Assembly: GCF_000313615.1 (NCBI RefSeq)
Contig: NZ_AMZQ01000008.1
Span: forward strand, 62,001 to 126,000
Origin: Campylobacter showae CSUNSWCD
GTDB lineage: Bacteria; Campylobacterota; Campylobacteria; Campylobacterales; Campylobacteraceae
DNA: 64,000 nucleotides
Direction of reading: 5' to 3'
Part shown: positions 35,906 to 43,349 of the stretch, piece by piece
How the letters are laid out: every line of letters starts with the position of its first letter
Numbering within the stretch: position 1 is the first letter of the stretch
Notes under the pieces: model-generated
The model's database searches: none
Seen by the model: only the letters and a program-made list of their open reading frames with translations
What the model was told of the DNA's origin: nothing
Position numbers and translations under genes: made by a program

Positions 35906-37465
35906 ATGAATAAGATTTTTAACCCCAACAACATTTTCGCTTTTCCTCTTAAGGCGTATGATTTGCAGAACGTTTTCTTTTGCAAGGAGCTGTTAAAAGA
36001 GCGATTTTTTTGTATTTCCGAGGACTACGAGAGTAGTTTTTACAGATCCCCAAACGCACTGCGGGAAACTTACCAAGTAGTTTTAGAAGAAGATGTTATG
36101 AACTATATAAAAAAGCTGGACAAGCATATTTACGAATGCATTTTATTTAACTTTTTATATAAGATAAAGGAGGAGCTTGAGACGCTAAGCTTTGATGAGT
36201 TTAATAAAATTTTAACCGAAGAGGAGATAAAAAAAGAGTTTAAAAATTTCGGCGTATACTTTGATAAAGACGATTTTAGCGAAAATGACTTTGTCGACAA
36301 AAAAGCCGAATTTATGCAAATCGCCGAGGATTTTTATAAAAATGAAAATTTACGCAAATTTATCGAATTCTGCGCCGATACGAGCGATATACTCGCCGTT
36401 TGCGAAAAACAAAACATAAGAGCTTACGATTACGCATCCATAATAGCATTGGCGATAATCGGCTTTGAAGATTTATATTTGAGTCAAAAAAAATATGAAA
36501 AAATCGTAAATTTCTACGGTGAAAAAATTCTTAGCGAATTTAACGGCTGGGACGAATTTATCGCCAGCTTTATGCTTGGAGAGCTATACAAAAACAGCTT
36601 TGAGAAAAAAGAGGATGACGAAGACGACGAGGACGACTATGAAATTATAAGCAATCTTAGGCTCGCTTATAATGCCCTAACGCTTCCTTACGATATATTT
36701 CAAATGAGCGGCATCTGGGAGAACAGTGTAGATAATGCGAAAGAAAAACTGGTTCCTATTCTAGAAAAGCGCCTAGACAAAAATGAAACCCACGAGCAAA
36801 AAGAGCTTTATGAGAAAAAAAGAAAATATTACGAAGAAGAGTGCGCCAAACTCGGCTTAAATACTCAGGATTTTACGCAAATTCTAAATATTTTTTATGA
36901 GGAATTTTACGCTCCGTTTAGAAATTTAAAGACCGATTATCTGTTTAGCGAAACCGAAAAAGATATTGTAACGCCGTTTACTACGCTTAAAGGCGACGAT
37001 ACTTTATATAAAGATTCGTCAAGCGGCATATTGCTCGAAGTCTTTTACGCTTGCGTTTCGTATTTTAACGAGACCAAACGCAATAGCCATTATAGCTTAT
37101 TCGAGGCGGCGAATAAATTTTTAAAACGACACAAACTCGGACTAAAAAGAAACGACCTACCGATAGAGTTGCCGCTTATCATCTTTAAAAACGCCCTAAT
37201 TACGACAAAAGCCGTTTATCTTCAAAGTGGATTTTTAAAAGTGAAAAGGATAGCTTGGGCGAACGTTAAATTTTCGGCAAAAGTTTTTACGTTTGAGGAT
37301 ATCGAATATCGCTTTAGTAGCGAAGATGTTTTTGTTCTATCACTAAATTTTTCTGATTTTATAGCCAAGAACTTGGATCTTAGAAAAGAGGTCATAGAAG
37401 AGCTTGGGCATGAAGTAAAGGCGCTTGAACTAGCTTTTAACAATCTAAAAAAGCGTTTTAGCTAA
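35906..37465 (+). CDS. hypothetical 519-aa protein, accessory region
   Basis: A soluble 519-residue protein with no signal peptide or membrane helix. It is rich in Phe, Tyr, Glu and Lys, mostly alpha-helical, with an acidic run (KKEDDEDDEDDYE, about residues 232-244) and possible coiled coil near 285-310. The last 100 residues look like beta strands plus a helix. I recognise no family. The ATG is chosen because AAGGAG lies 6 bases upstream; an ATG four bases earlier runs into a stop. Coding DNA looks more AT-rich than the flanking genes, which hints at transfer. Confidence 0.7.
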   Translation: MNKIFNPNNIFAFPLKAYDLQNVFFCKELLKERFFCISEDYESSFYRSPNALRETYQVVLEEDVMNYIKKLDKHIYECILFNFLYKIKEELETLSFDEFNKILTEEEIKKEFKNFGVYFDKDDFSENDFVDKKAEFMQIAEDFYKNENLRKFIEFCADTSDILAVCEKQNIRAYDYASIIALAIIGFEDLYLSQKKYEKIVNFYGEKILSEFNGWDEFIASFMLGELYKNSFEKKEDDEDDEDDYEIISNLRLAYNALTLPYDIFQMSGIWENSVDNAKEKLVPILEKRLDKNETHEQKELYEKKRKYYEEECAKLGLNTQDFTQILNIFYEEFYAPFRNLKTDYLFSETEKDIVTPFTTLKGDDTLYKDSSSGILLEVFYACVSYFNETKRNSHYSLFEAANKFLKRHKLGLKRNDLPIELPLIIFKNALITTKAVYLQSGFLKVKRIAWANVKFSAKVFTFEDIEYRFSSEDVFVLSLNFSDFIAKNLDLRKEVIEELGHEVKALELAFNNLKKRFS

Positions 37466-37572
37466 CGTAGAGATTAGCTGTGCAAAGATCTTACGGACGG
37501 GCGATTGCAGTATCTATTTTTAAGCATAAAACAGATAAGATAATAACGCAAATCAAAATTTAAAGGAGCGAT

Positions 37573-38241
37573 ATGAAAACGAATGTAAAATTTTTACTAG
37601 CCGCGTGCGCCGCGATGCTAATAACAGGCTGCGCAACGGAGAGATCGCGCGTGGTCGAAACGCCAAAAGTTCAAACCCTAAACACCAACTATCAAGGACA
37701 AAAGATCGCCGTCTCGATCGGCCGCTTTAGCAACCAGTCCTCATACCAAAACGGCGTATTTTCAGACGGCGAGGACAGACTAGGCAACCAAGCCCAAACC
37801 ATCCTAATCTCAAATTTACAACAAAGCGGGCGCTTTTCGGTGCTTGACCGCAGCAACATGCGCGCCATCAAAGAAGAAAGCGCGCTAAACAAAGAGGCGC
37901 AAAATATCAAGGGCGCAAGATACGTCATCACGGGCGATGTGACGGAGTTTGGCCGCAAAACGACTGGCGATCACCAGCTTTTTGGCATCCTTGGTAAAGG
38001 CAAAACCCAAACCGCCTACGCGAAGGTAAACCTTAACGTCGTAGACGTGAAAAACTCCGAGGTGATCTACTCCACCCAGGGCGCGGGCGAGTACGAGCTC
38101 TCAAACCGCGAAGTGCTGGGCTTTGGCGGAAGCGCGGGTTATGATTCTACGCTAAACGGCAAGGTACTAAGCCTAGCCATCATCGAGGCCGTAAACAACC
38201 TAACGCGCGGGCTTGAAAGCGGCGCTTTTAACGCGAAATAA
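37573..38241 (+). CDS. CsgG-family lipoprotein
   Basis: A 222-residue lipoprotein: signal peptide with lipobox ITGC (Cys about 20), then a CsgG/HfaB-like domain (KIAVSIGRFSNQSSY, LISNLQQSGRFSVLDRSNM, GARYVITGDVTEFG, NLNVVDVKNSEVIYSTQGAG). CsgG proteins form outer-membrane secretion pores for curli, but many relatives act in other envelope complexes. It leads a three-gene operon with DUF4810 and DUF799 lipoproteins; the trio is a known set in Gram-negatives (for example Neisseria), of unclear function. Confidence 0.87.
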   Translation: MKTNVKFLLAACAAMLITGCATERSRVVETPKVQTLNTNYQGQKIAVSIGRFSNQSSYQNGVFSDGEDRLGNQAQTILISNLQQSGRFSVLDRSNMRAIKEESALNKEAQNIKGARYVITGDVTEFGRKTTGDHQLFGILGKGKTQTAYAKVNLNVVDVKNSEVIYSTQGAGEYELSNREVLGFGGSAGYDSTLNGKVLSLAIIEAVNNLTRGLESGAFNAK

Positions 38242-38250
38242 GGATAAATT

Positions 38251-38805
38251 TTGCGCTTTAAAACTCTAGCAAATTTCGCGCTCGCCTCCGCCGCCGTCCT
38301 ACTACTCTCGGGCTGCGCGGACGACTCGCCTAGGCAGCTATACTACTGGGACGGCGCATACACGGGCTCGGTCTACGAGTATCTAAGCGAAGAGGGCGAC
38401 GCAGGCGCGCAGATCGCCGCACTCGAGGAGAGCCTGCAAAAAGCCTATCAAAGAGCCGTCAAGGTCCCTCCCGGACTATACGCGCATCTAGGCTTGCTCT
38501 ATCTCTCGCAAGGAAACGGGGCGAAATTTAAAGCCTACATCGAAAAAGAAGCCGAGCTCTATCCTGAGTCGCGCGACTACGCGATGTTTTTGCTAAACCA
38601 AAACGGTAAAACGGCTGGCGCAACGGGCAAAACTGCGGCAAATTTAGGCTCGAAGTCGCAGGAAAAAGCGGTCGCGAACGAGTCAAATTTAAACGACAGA
38701 AGCTCAAATTTAAGCGAGCAAACGAGCAAGCAAAATTTGAAAAACAAGCAAACAAAGCCTGCCAAAACGAGCAAAACCGCAAAAGGAAGCCAAAATGAAA
38801 AATAA
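38251..38805 (+). CDS. DUF4810-type lipoprotein
   Basis: A 184-residue lipoprotein: signal peptide and lipobox LSGC, then a DUF4810-like region starting QLYYWDGAYTGSVYEYL and continuing PPGLYAHLGLLYLSQGN with TPR-like helices. The last 70 residues are low-complexity Lys/Asn/Ser. TTG start with AAGGA upstream. It lies nine bases after the CsgG-like gene and overlaps the next gene by 11 bases. Confidence 0.82.
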   Translation: MRFKTLANFALASAAVLLLSGCADDSPRQLYYWDGAYTGSVYEYLSEEGDAGAQIAALEESLQKAYQRAVKVPPGLYAHLGLLYLSQGNGAKFKAYIEKEAELYPESRDYAMFLLNQNGKTAGATGKTAANLGSKSQEKAVANESNLNDRSSNLSEQTSKQNLKNKQTKPAKTSKTAKGSQNEK

Positions 38806-39475
38806 AATAAAATCGGCGCTCCTTGGCGCGTTTGCGGTGCTGTTTCTGGGCGCGTGCGCCGGTTCGCAGCCTCAAATTTACGACTACTCGGCGTTTTTGC
38901 AGACCAAGCCTCGCTCGATCGTAGTCGTGATGCCAACCAGCGACTCGTCTGAGATAAAGGCCTCCGCGGCGGTGCTGGCAAATGCTCTCTATCCGCTTAG
39001 CGAGGCGGGATATTACGTATTTTCGCCAGCGCTCGTAAACGAGACCTTCAAAAACAACGGCATCTACGACGCGGCGGAGATCGCACAAGTCTCCACGTAC
39101 AAGCTAAAGCAGATATTTGGTGCCGATGTCGCGCTGTATCTAAACGTCGCGGACTACGGCACCTCGTATATGCTCATTAGCAGCGTCACACGCGTGAGCG
39201 TAGCGGCGACTCTAGTCGATCTAAACACCGGCGCCGTACTCTGGCAAAAGAGCGCCACCGCGGCAAACGACTCGGGCGACGGTGGCGGCAACCTCATCGG
39301 CATGCTAGTCTCCGCGCTAGTTAAACAGATCGCCGACTCGGTCTCGGACGCGAGCTTTGATCTCTCGGCGCGTGCGGACGCAATTTTGTTTAGCACCGAT
39401 TGCCGAGACTGCTTGCTTTACGGCCCGTATTCGCCGCGCTACGGACAAGATCGGCAGCTTGGCGGTGGAAAATAA
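38795..39475 (+). CDS. DUF799/GNA1162-like lipoprotein
   Basis: A 226-residue lipoprotein with lipobox LGAC. The mature part, beginning YDYSAFLQTKPRSIVVVMP, then FSPALVNETFKNNGIYDAAE, GADVALYLNVADYGT and DLNTGAVLWQ, matches the DUF799 family (Neisseria GNA1162). It probably works with the two preceding lipoproteins at the outer membrane; how is unknown. Confidence 0.84.
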   Translation: MKNKIKSALLGAFAVLFLGACAGSQPQIYDYSAFLQTKPRSIVVVMPTSDSSEIKASAAVLANALYPLSEAGYYVFSPALVNETFKNNGIYDAAEIAQVSTYKLKQIFGADVALYLNVADYGTSYMLISSVTRVSVAATLVDLNTGAVLWQKSATAANDSGDGGGNLIGMLVSALVKQIADSVSDASFDLSARADAILFSTDCRDCLLYGPYSPRYGQDRQLGGGK

Positions 39476-39491
39476 ATTTAAAAGGACGAAA

Positions 39492-39950
39492 ATGAAACTA
39501 GCCGAGGCGCTGATACTGCGCGCCGACATACAAAAACGCATCGAGCAGCTAAAATCAAGGCTTGCGGACAACGCGAAGGTGCAAGAGGGCGAGAAACCTA
39601 GCGAGGAGCCAAAGGCGCTACTAGCCGAGCTAGACGCGCTCACAAGCGAGCTTGAGCAACTAATCGTTCGGATAAATTTAACCAACTGCACCGCAAAAGC
39701 GGACGGCAAGAGCCTAACCGAGCTAATCGCCAAACGCGACGTACTCACGCTAAAAGCGGGCGCGCTGCGGGCTTTCGCGCAAGCTGCCGCGCAAAAAGTG
39801 GAAATTTATTCGCGTAGCGAGATTAAAATTTTAAGTACGGTCGACGTCGCGGCGCTGCAAAAGCAGGTTGATGAGCTAGCAAAGCAGATCAGACAGCTTG
39901 ATACGACGCTACAAGGCGCGAACTGGCAGACCGAGCTGATCGAAAGCTAA
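39492..39950 (+). CDS. DIP1984-family protein
   Basis: A 152-residue, highly helical protein (MKLAEALILRADIQKRIEQL, then LIVRINLTNC, SLTELIAKRDVLTLK and QLDTTLQGANWQTEL) that fits the DIP1984/septicolysin-like family of unknown function. The open frame extends upstream to 39357, but the start at 39492 has the AAAGGA ribosome site and matches the family N-terminus. It follows the lipoprotein trio by 16 bases, so it may share its transcript. Confidence 0.8.
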   Translation: MKLAEALILRADIQKRIEQLKSRLADNAKVQEGEKPSEEPKALLAELDALTSELEQLIVRINLTNCTAKADGKSLTELIAKRDVLTLKAGALRAFAQAAAQKVEIYSRSEIKILSTVDVAALQKQVDELAKQIRQLDTTLQGANWQTELIES

Positions 39951-40323
39951 AAGCGTAAAATTTAGAAAAATTTCGGGTAAGTATCGCAAGAGGCGAGTAC
40001 AAAATTTATGGCAGCGCTCGCGGAAACGGCGCACCCCTTTTACGATTTATTTTCAGTAAATTTACAAGGGCAATGTAACTACGCAATGTAACTTCCGCGT
40101 ACTGATCTAGCGATACCCAGGGCGGGAACGGGGAAATTTTAAAACGAAATTTTAATTTTAACGGCGCGGCTTACGGGCTCGCGGCAAAATTTGACGACGA
40201 TTTGGGTGGATTTGACGCTCAAATTTTGCGTTAAATTTAGACGCGCTCGCGTTTTATATTTTGGCCGCCAAGCGTCAAATTTTACAAAAATCATAAAATT
40301 TAGCCAAATTTAAAGGATGAAAT
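39951..40323. other. 373-bp intergenic region with a short direct repeat
   Basis: No gene is seen. It contains the 11-base direct repeat GCAATGTAACT at 40070-40080 and 40083-40093, and AAATTT-rich segments near the next gene. Confidence 0.6.
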
Positions 40324-40959
40324 TTGAAATTTAAAACCCTTGCGTTAGCTGCCACTTTTTTCTTTGCGACCGGCGTAAACGCCGAGCTCGCGATAGAAGC
40401 GAATTCCATAAATTTTAGAAAAACGAGCGGCGCGGAGCAAAATCTCGCGGACGCAAAAGACGCCAAATTTCAAAACACGCATTTTAAAAATGCAGATACC
40501 GCAGCACGCGACACAAACTCGAACTCATCGCAAAAAGCAACCCTCATCGACGAAGCGAAAAATTTCTACCGCGTGGACGAGCTGCTGTTTCGCAGCGCTC
40601 AGCTTGACGGGAGCGACGCCGCAAAGCTGCACGAGCTAGGCATCAAAAGCATCGTAAATCTGCGCCATTTTAGCAGAGGCGGCGACAGAAGGGCGTTTGG
40701 GATAAATTTTGGCTCGCGAATAAGCCGCTTCAAAGCCAAGAGTAAGCCCGCGCAGATAGCGGACGTCTTGCGCACCATTCGCGAGCGCCAAAAGGAGGGC
40801 GCCGTGCTAGTGCACTGCTATCACGGAGCCGATTGCACGGGGCTTGTGGCGGCGAAAGTTGCAAATTTAAATTTTAGCGACGTGAAAATCAAATTTGATG
40901 ACGGTATCGTCTGCGTATCCGAAGCGCGAACAGAAAATTTCCAAGAGGCCTTAAAGTAG
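40324..40959 (+). CDS. exported dual-specificity phosphatase-like protein, catalytic Arg replaced
   Basis: A 211-residue protein with a signal peptide (LALAATFFFATGVNA). The C-terminal half resembles a cysteine-dependent tyrosine/dual-specificity phosphatase: VDELLFRSAQLDG, GIKSIVNLRHFSRGGDR, then the P-loop VHCYHGADCTGLVAAKV. The signature is CX5R with Cys165, but the Arg position (171) is Cys (codon TGC at 40834-40836, one transition from CGC). The C-terminus is also short. It is either catalytically dead, a binding protein, or a decaying gene. TTG is chosen as start because AAAGG lies seven bases upstream. Confidence 0.7.
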   Translation: MKFKTLALAATFFFATGVNAELAIEANSINFRKTSGAEQNLADAKDAKFQNTHFKNADTAARDTNSNSSQKATLIDEAKNFYRVDELLFRSAQLDGSDAAKLHELGIKSIVNLRHFSRGGDRRAFGINFGSRISRFKAKSKPAQIADVLRTIRERQKEGAVLVHCYHGADCTGLVAAKVANLNFSDVKIKFDDGIVCVSEARTENFQEALK

Positions 40960-41175
40960 TGAAAATTAGATCGTGAAATTTGACGCATTTCCAGTAGTCA
41001 AAATACACTCATTTCTGCGGCTCGTATATCACAAGCAAAAGGCTAAATTTAAAGAACCCGATTTGCGCTTGCGGCGGCGGGGCGCGCAAAACGCCGCAAA
41101 TATCAGACAAAATATCCGTAAATTTAGCCAAAACGCAGTAAAATTCGAGTGACAAATTTAGCAAAAGGAGCGATC

Positions 41176-41859
41176 GTGGAAAATTTATTGTTAGCGCAGC
41201 TGTGCGAGGCGCTACCGCAGGGCATGCAAGTACCAAGCGAGATAGAGGCGCTTTATGCGTGGATCGAAGCAAACGGCTTTTATGACGACGTAGGCGGGCG
41301 CAGACGCGGCTATCTCTACCCGCAGGATCGGCTACGGCAGAACTGGAGCGACGATGAGCGCGAGGGCGGCACAGACATCGTCTTTTTCACGGATGAGCCG
41401 AAAAATCGCGACGAGGAGCTAAGGTATTGGTTTTACGGCGAGGATCGCGAGCTTGCCGCAGAGATCAAGCAGCGGCTTTGCGTGTTCGCAGGCAGCGGCT
41501 CAGAGGGCTCGATGTGTGCGCTGTGGCTGGACGATGCGGGCGAGACGAAGATCGTGCATATGGGCTCGGGTTCGGGCTCGACGATGACCTGCGTTTTGGC
41601 TCATAGCGGATTAGATTTTTTACGGCTGCTTGCGATCGGATACGATGAGATCTGCTGGGATGAGGATTTTAGCGCGCCGCCAAACAGCGAGGAGGACGAC
41701 TTTATCGTGCATCCAAACCTAAAATTTCAGCAGTGGGTAACACAGACGTTCAAAACGACGATCCCGCAGACCGCGCTTGAGCTAGTCACTCCCGCGCATT
41801 TGGACGACGAGAACCCGAGCGATGAGTTTTTGATCTGGGTAAATCGCGTCGCGGAGTGA
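41176..41859 (+). CDS. SMI1/KNR4 (SUKH)-like protein
   Basis: A 227-residue acidic, soluble protein. GTG at 41176 has a good ribosome site (AAAAGGAG); the open frame continues upstream without one. Features such as PSEIEALYAWIEANGFYDD, LRLLAIGYDEICWDEDF and HPNLKFQQWVTQTF suggest a SUKH/SMI1-KNR4 fold, a superfamily common among immunity proteins against contact-dependent or polymorphic toxins. No toxin gene is adjacent. Higher GC than its neighbours suggests transfer. The family assignment is by eye only. Confidence 0.55.
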   Translation: MENLLLAQLCEALPQGMQVPSEIEALYAWIEANGFYDDVGGRRRGYLYPQDRLRQNWSDDEREGGTDIVFFTDEPKNRDEELRYWFYGEDRELAAEIKQRLCVFAGSGSEGSMCALWLDDAGETKIVHMGSGSGSTMTCVLAHSGLDFLRLLAIGYDEICWDEDFSAPPNSEEDDFIVHPNLKFQQWVTQTFKTTIPQTALELVTPAHLDDENPSDEFLIWVNRVAE

Positions 41860-42069
41860 GGTTAAGTATAAATTTAAGCAGGTTAAGATGCAAAATATCG
41901 CTGTTTTGGCGCTACCAAAGCTCTTGTGAGTATAATTTATTCTTGATAAAAGCTCGCTTACAGGATCAAAAATAGTTGCAAATTTTATTAGCATAAGCCC
42001 GAATTTAATTCATTATAAAGCTACAAACGAGAGAAAATTTTGGCTTGCCAAAAAAAGCGAGCTAAGAGC

Positions 42070-42480
42070 CTAATGACGGCAGTTTTTACAGTCTTTTACG
42101 GTTACGAGCACATTCATCTTTTCGATGAAATTTCCGAGCTTTCTCTCCAAGCTTTCCTTGTACTCACTCAGCGCCTCGCAGAAATTATAGTCCTCGACGT
42201 GCCCACAGCTCTCGCATACGACGTGGATGTGCGGGTAGCTAAAGATGTCGTAGCGCGCCTTTTGGTTCGGCATATTTACCTCGACGACGAGCCCCTCGTC
42301 TTTGAGCATATTTAGGTTTTTATACACCGTCGCGAGCGATACGGACGGGTTTTCGGCACAGATCTCTTCGTAAAGCTCATCGATCGTCGGGTGCGTGTGA
42401 CGGTCGAGGATCTTGAGCACGCTGAGGCGCTGCGGGGTGGCTTTGAGGCCGTGATTTTTGAGAAGTTCCATATAGTTCAT
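42070..42480 (-). CDS. perR: Fur-family peroxide regulator PerR
   Basis: A 136-residue Fur-family repressor: winged helix (GLKATPQRLSVLKIL and VSLATVYKNLNML) and a metal-binding dimer domain with HIHVVCESCGH. Structural zinc cysteines are Cys89/92 and Cys131/134. I call PerR rather than Fur from the position before dxs-fliH-fliG, as in C. jejuni. There PerR represses katA and ahpC and is autoregulated; a palindrome at 42544-42558 is a candidate operator. Confidence 0.88.
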   Translation of the reverse strand: MNYMELLKNHGLKATPQRLSVLKILDRHTHPTIDELYEEICAENPSVSLATVYKNLNMLKDEGLVVEVNMPNQKARYDIFSYPHIHVVCESCGHVEDYNFCEALSEYKESLERKLGNFIEKMNVLVTVKDCKNCRH

Positions 42481-43112
42481 ATTTTTTCCCGATATTTTTT
42501 GCTAAATATACAAAAATTTTATTTAAAACTTCTTTATAGTTGGTAATATAAATTATTATTTACTAAAATTTGTGTCATTTGTAGTCAAATTTATGCTTTT
42601 TGCGAGTTTAAGCGCTATACTCAAGGCAAATTTTAGACCTTTAGGCTTAAATTTGAATGCGATTTAAATTTGACAGTTTGCTCGCCGAATTTAAATAAAA
42701 AGCCGACTTTTAACACGACTTAAATTTTGCCATCAATTGTTGCAAGCAACCACCGCTTATCATCACTACCGTAAAATTTATTTTTTGTCGGTTGCGGCGG
42801 TATCGCAGCATTTTAGATAAGGCTACGTTTTTGAAGCAAAGGCGTAAAAATAATTCGCATTTTTGAGTTTTCGCTAATTACGATTTTAAATTTAAACAAG
42901 CTTCTATACCTTGCCGTACGACCAAATTTACGAGCAAAAATCTACTTAAATTTTACCTTTTTGATAAAATCCGCACCCAATCAAGCATCGGCGCCAAATT
43001 TAAGCGTTTTATAGACGGTAAAAACGAAAGTCTGTAATGTTTCTTAGCGATTTTTATCCTAGGGCACAGCGAGCAAAACAAACCTTAGCACAAAGCCTAT
43101 CGAGGCTCAAAT
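42481..43112. other. 632-bp intergenic region upstream of perR
   Basis: No convincing gene is seen. The perR-proximal 100 bases are very AT-rich and carry the perR promoter region; the rest is AAATTT-rich spacer with stops in all frames. A poorly supported small frame lies just beyond it (43113-43310). Confidence 0.6.
42544..42558. promoter_or_regulatory. candidate PerR/Fur-type operator
   Basis: TAATA-TAAAT-TATTA, a 5-5-5 inverted repeat in AT-rich DNA about 64 bases upstream of the perR start. Size and composition suit a Fur-family box and perR is autoregulated in C. jejuni, but AT-rich palindromes are common here. Confidence 0.35.
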
Positions 43113-43310
43113 TTAACCCAAAATTCGCTCGCAAGCCAGTCCGCAAAAAAGATAAACGAAGATAAAAATCAATAAAACCGGCTTGATGCGTGCAAATTTA
43201 CCCGTACCGTTTAAGGCGCGGTAAATCAAAGTAAGAGCGGCGAGACCGAGCATAAAAAAGTTTGTTTTGCTCAAATTTTTCGCCTTTTCCGTCCAAATAC
43301 GCTCGCCCAA
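43113..43310 (-). CDS. possible small membrane protein
   Basis: A frame of up to 65 residues with two hydrophobic segments (FFMLGLAALTLIYRAL and VLLIFIFVYLFCGLAC) separated by a basic loop, located 39 bases after dxs in the same direction. The TTG start has no clear ribosome site; an ATG at residue 20 would give a 46-residue protein with both segments. No family is recognised. Confidence 0.35.
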   Translation of the reverse strand: MGERIWTEKAKNLSKTNFFMLGLAALTLIYRALNGTGKFARIKPVLLIFIFVYLFCGLACERILG

Positions 43311-43349
43311 ACTCGCAAAACCGAAGCGCGAAAACGCTTCAGCTCAAAT

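Noticed and set aside
37573-38241. Curli secretion system
   Set aside because: Only a CsgG-type lipoprotein is present; no csgA, B, E or F homologue is seen nearby.
38528-39088. Long minus-strand frame opposite the two lipoprotein genes
   Set aside because: It is Arg/Leu-rich shadow coding of GC-rich genes whose lipoboxes and family motifs are clear on the + strand.
39357-39491. N-terminal extension of the DIP1984-type gene
   Set aside because: The extension overlaps the end of the DUF799 gene, whereas the ATG at 39492 has its own ribosome site and the family N-terminus.
42037-42053. TTTTGG-CTTG-CCAAAA hairpin near the perR stop as a terminator
   Set aside because: It is followed by A-runs rather than T-runs on the + strand and by only a weak tail on the minus strand.
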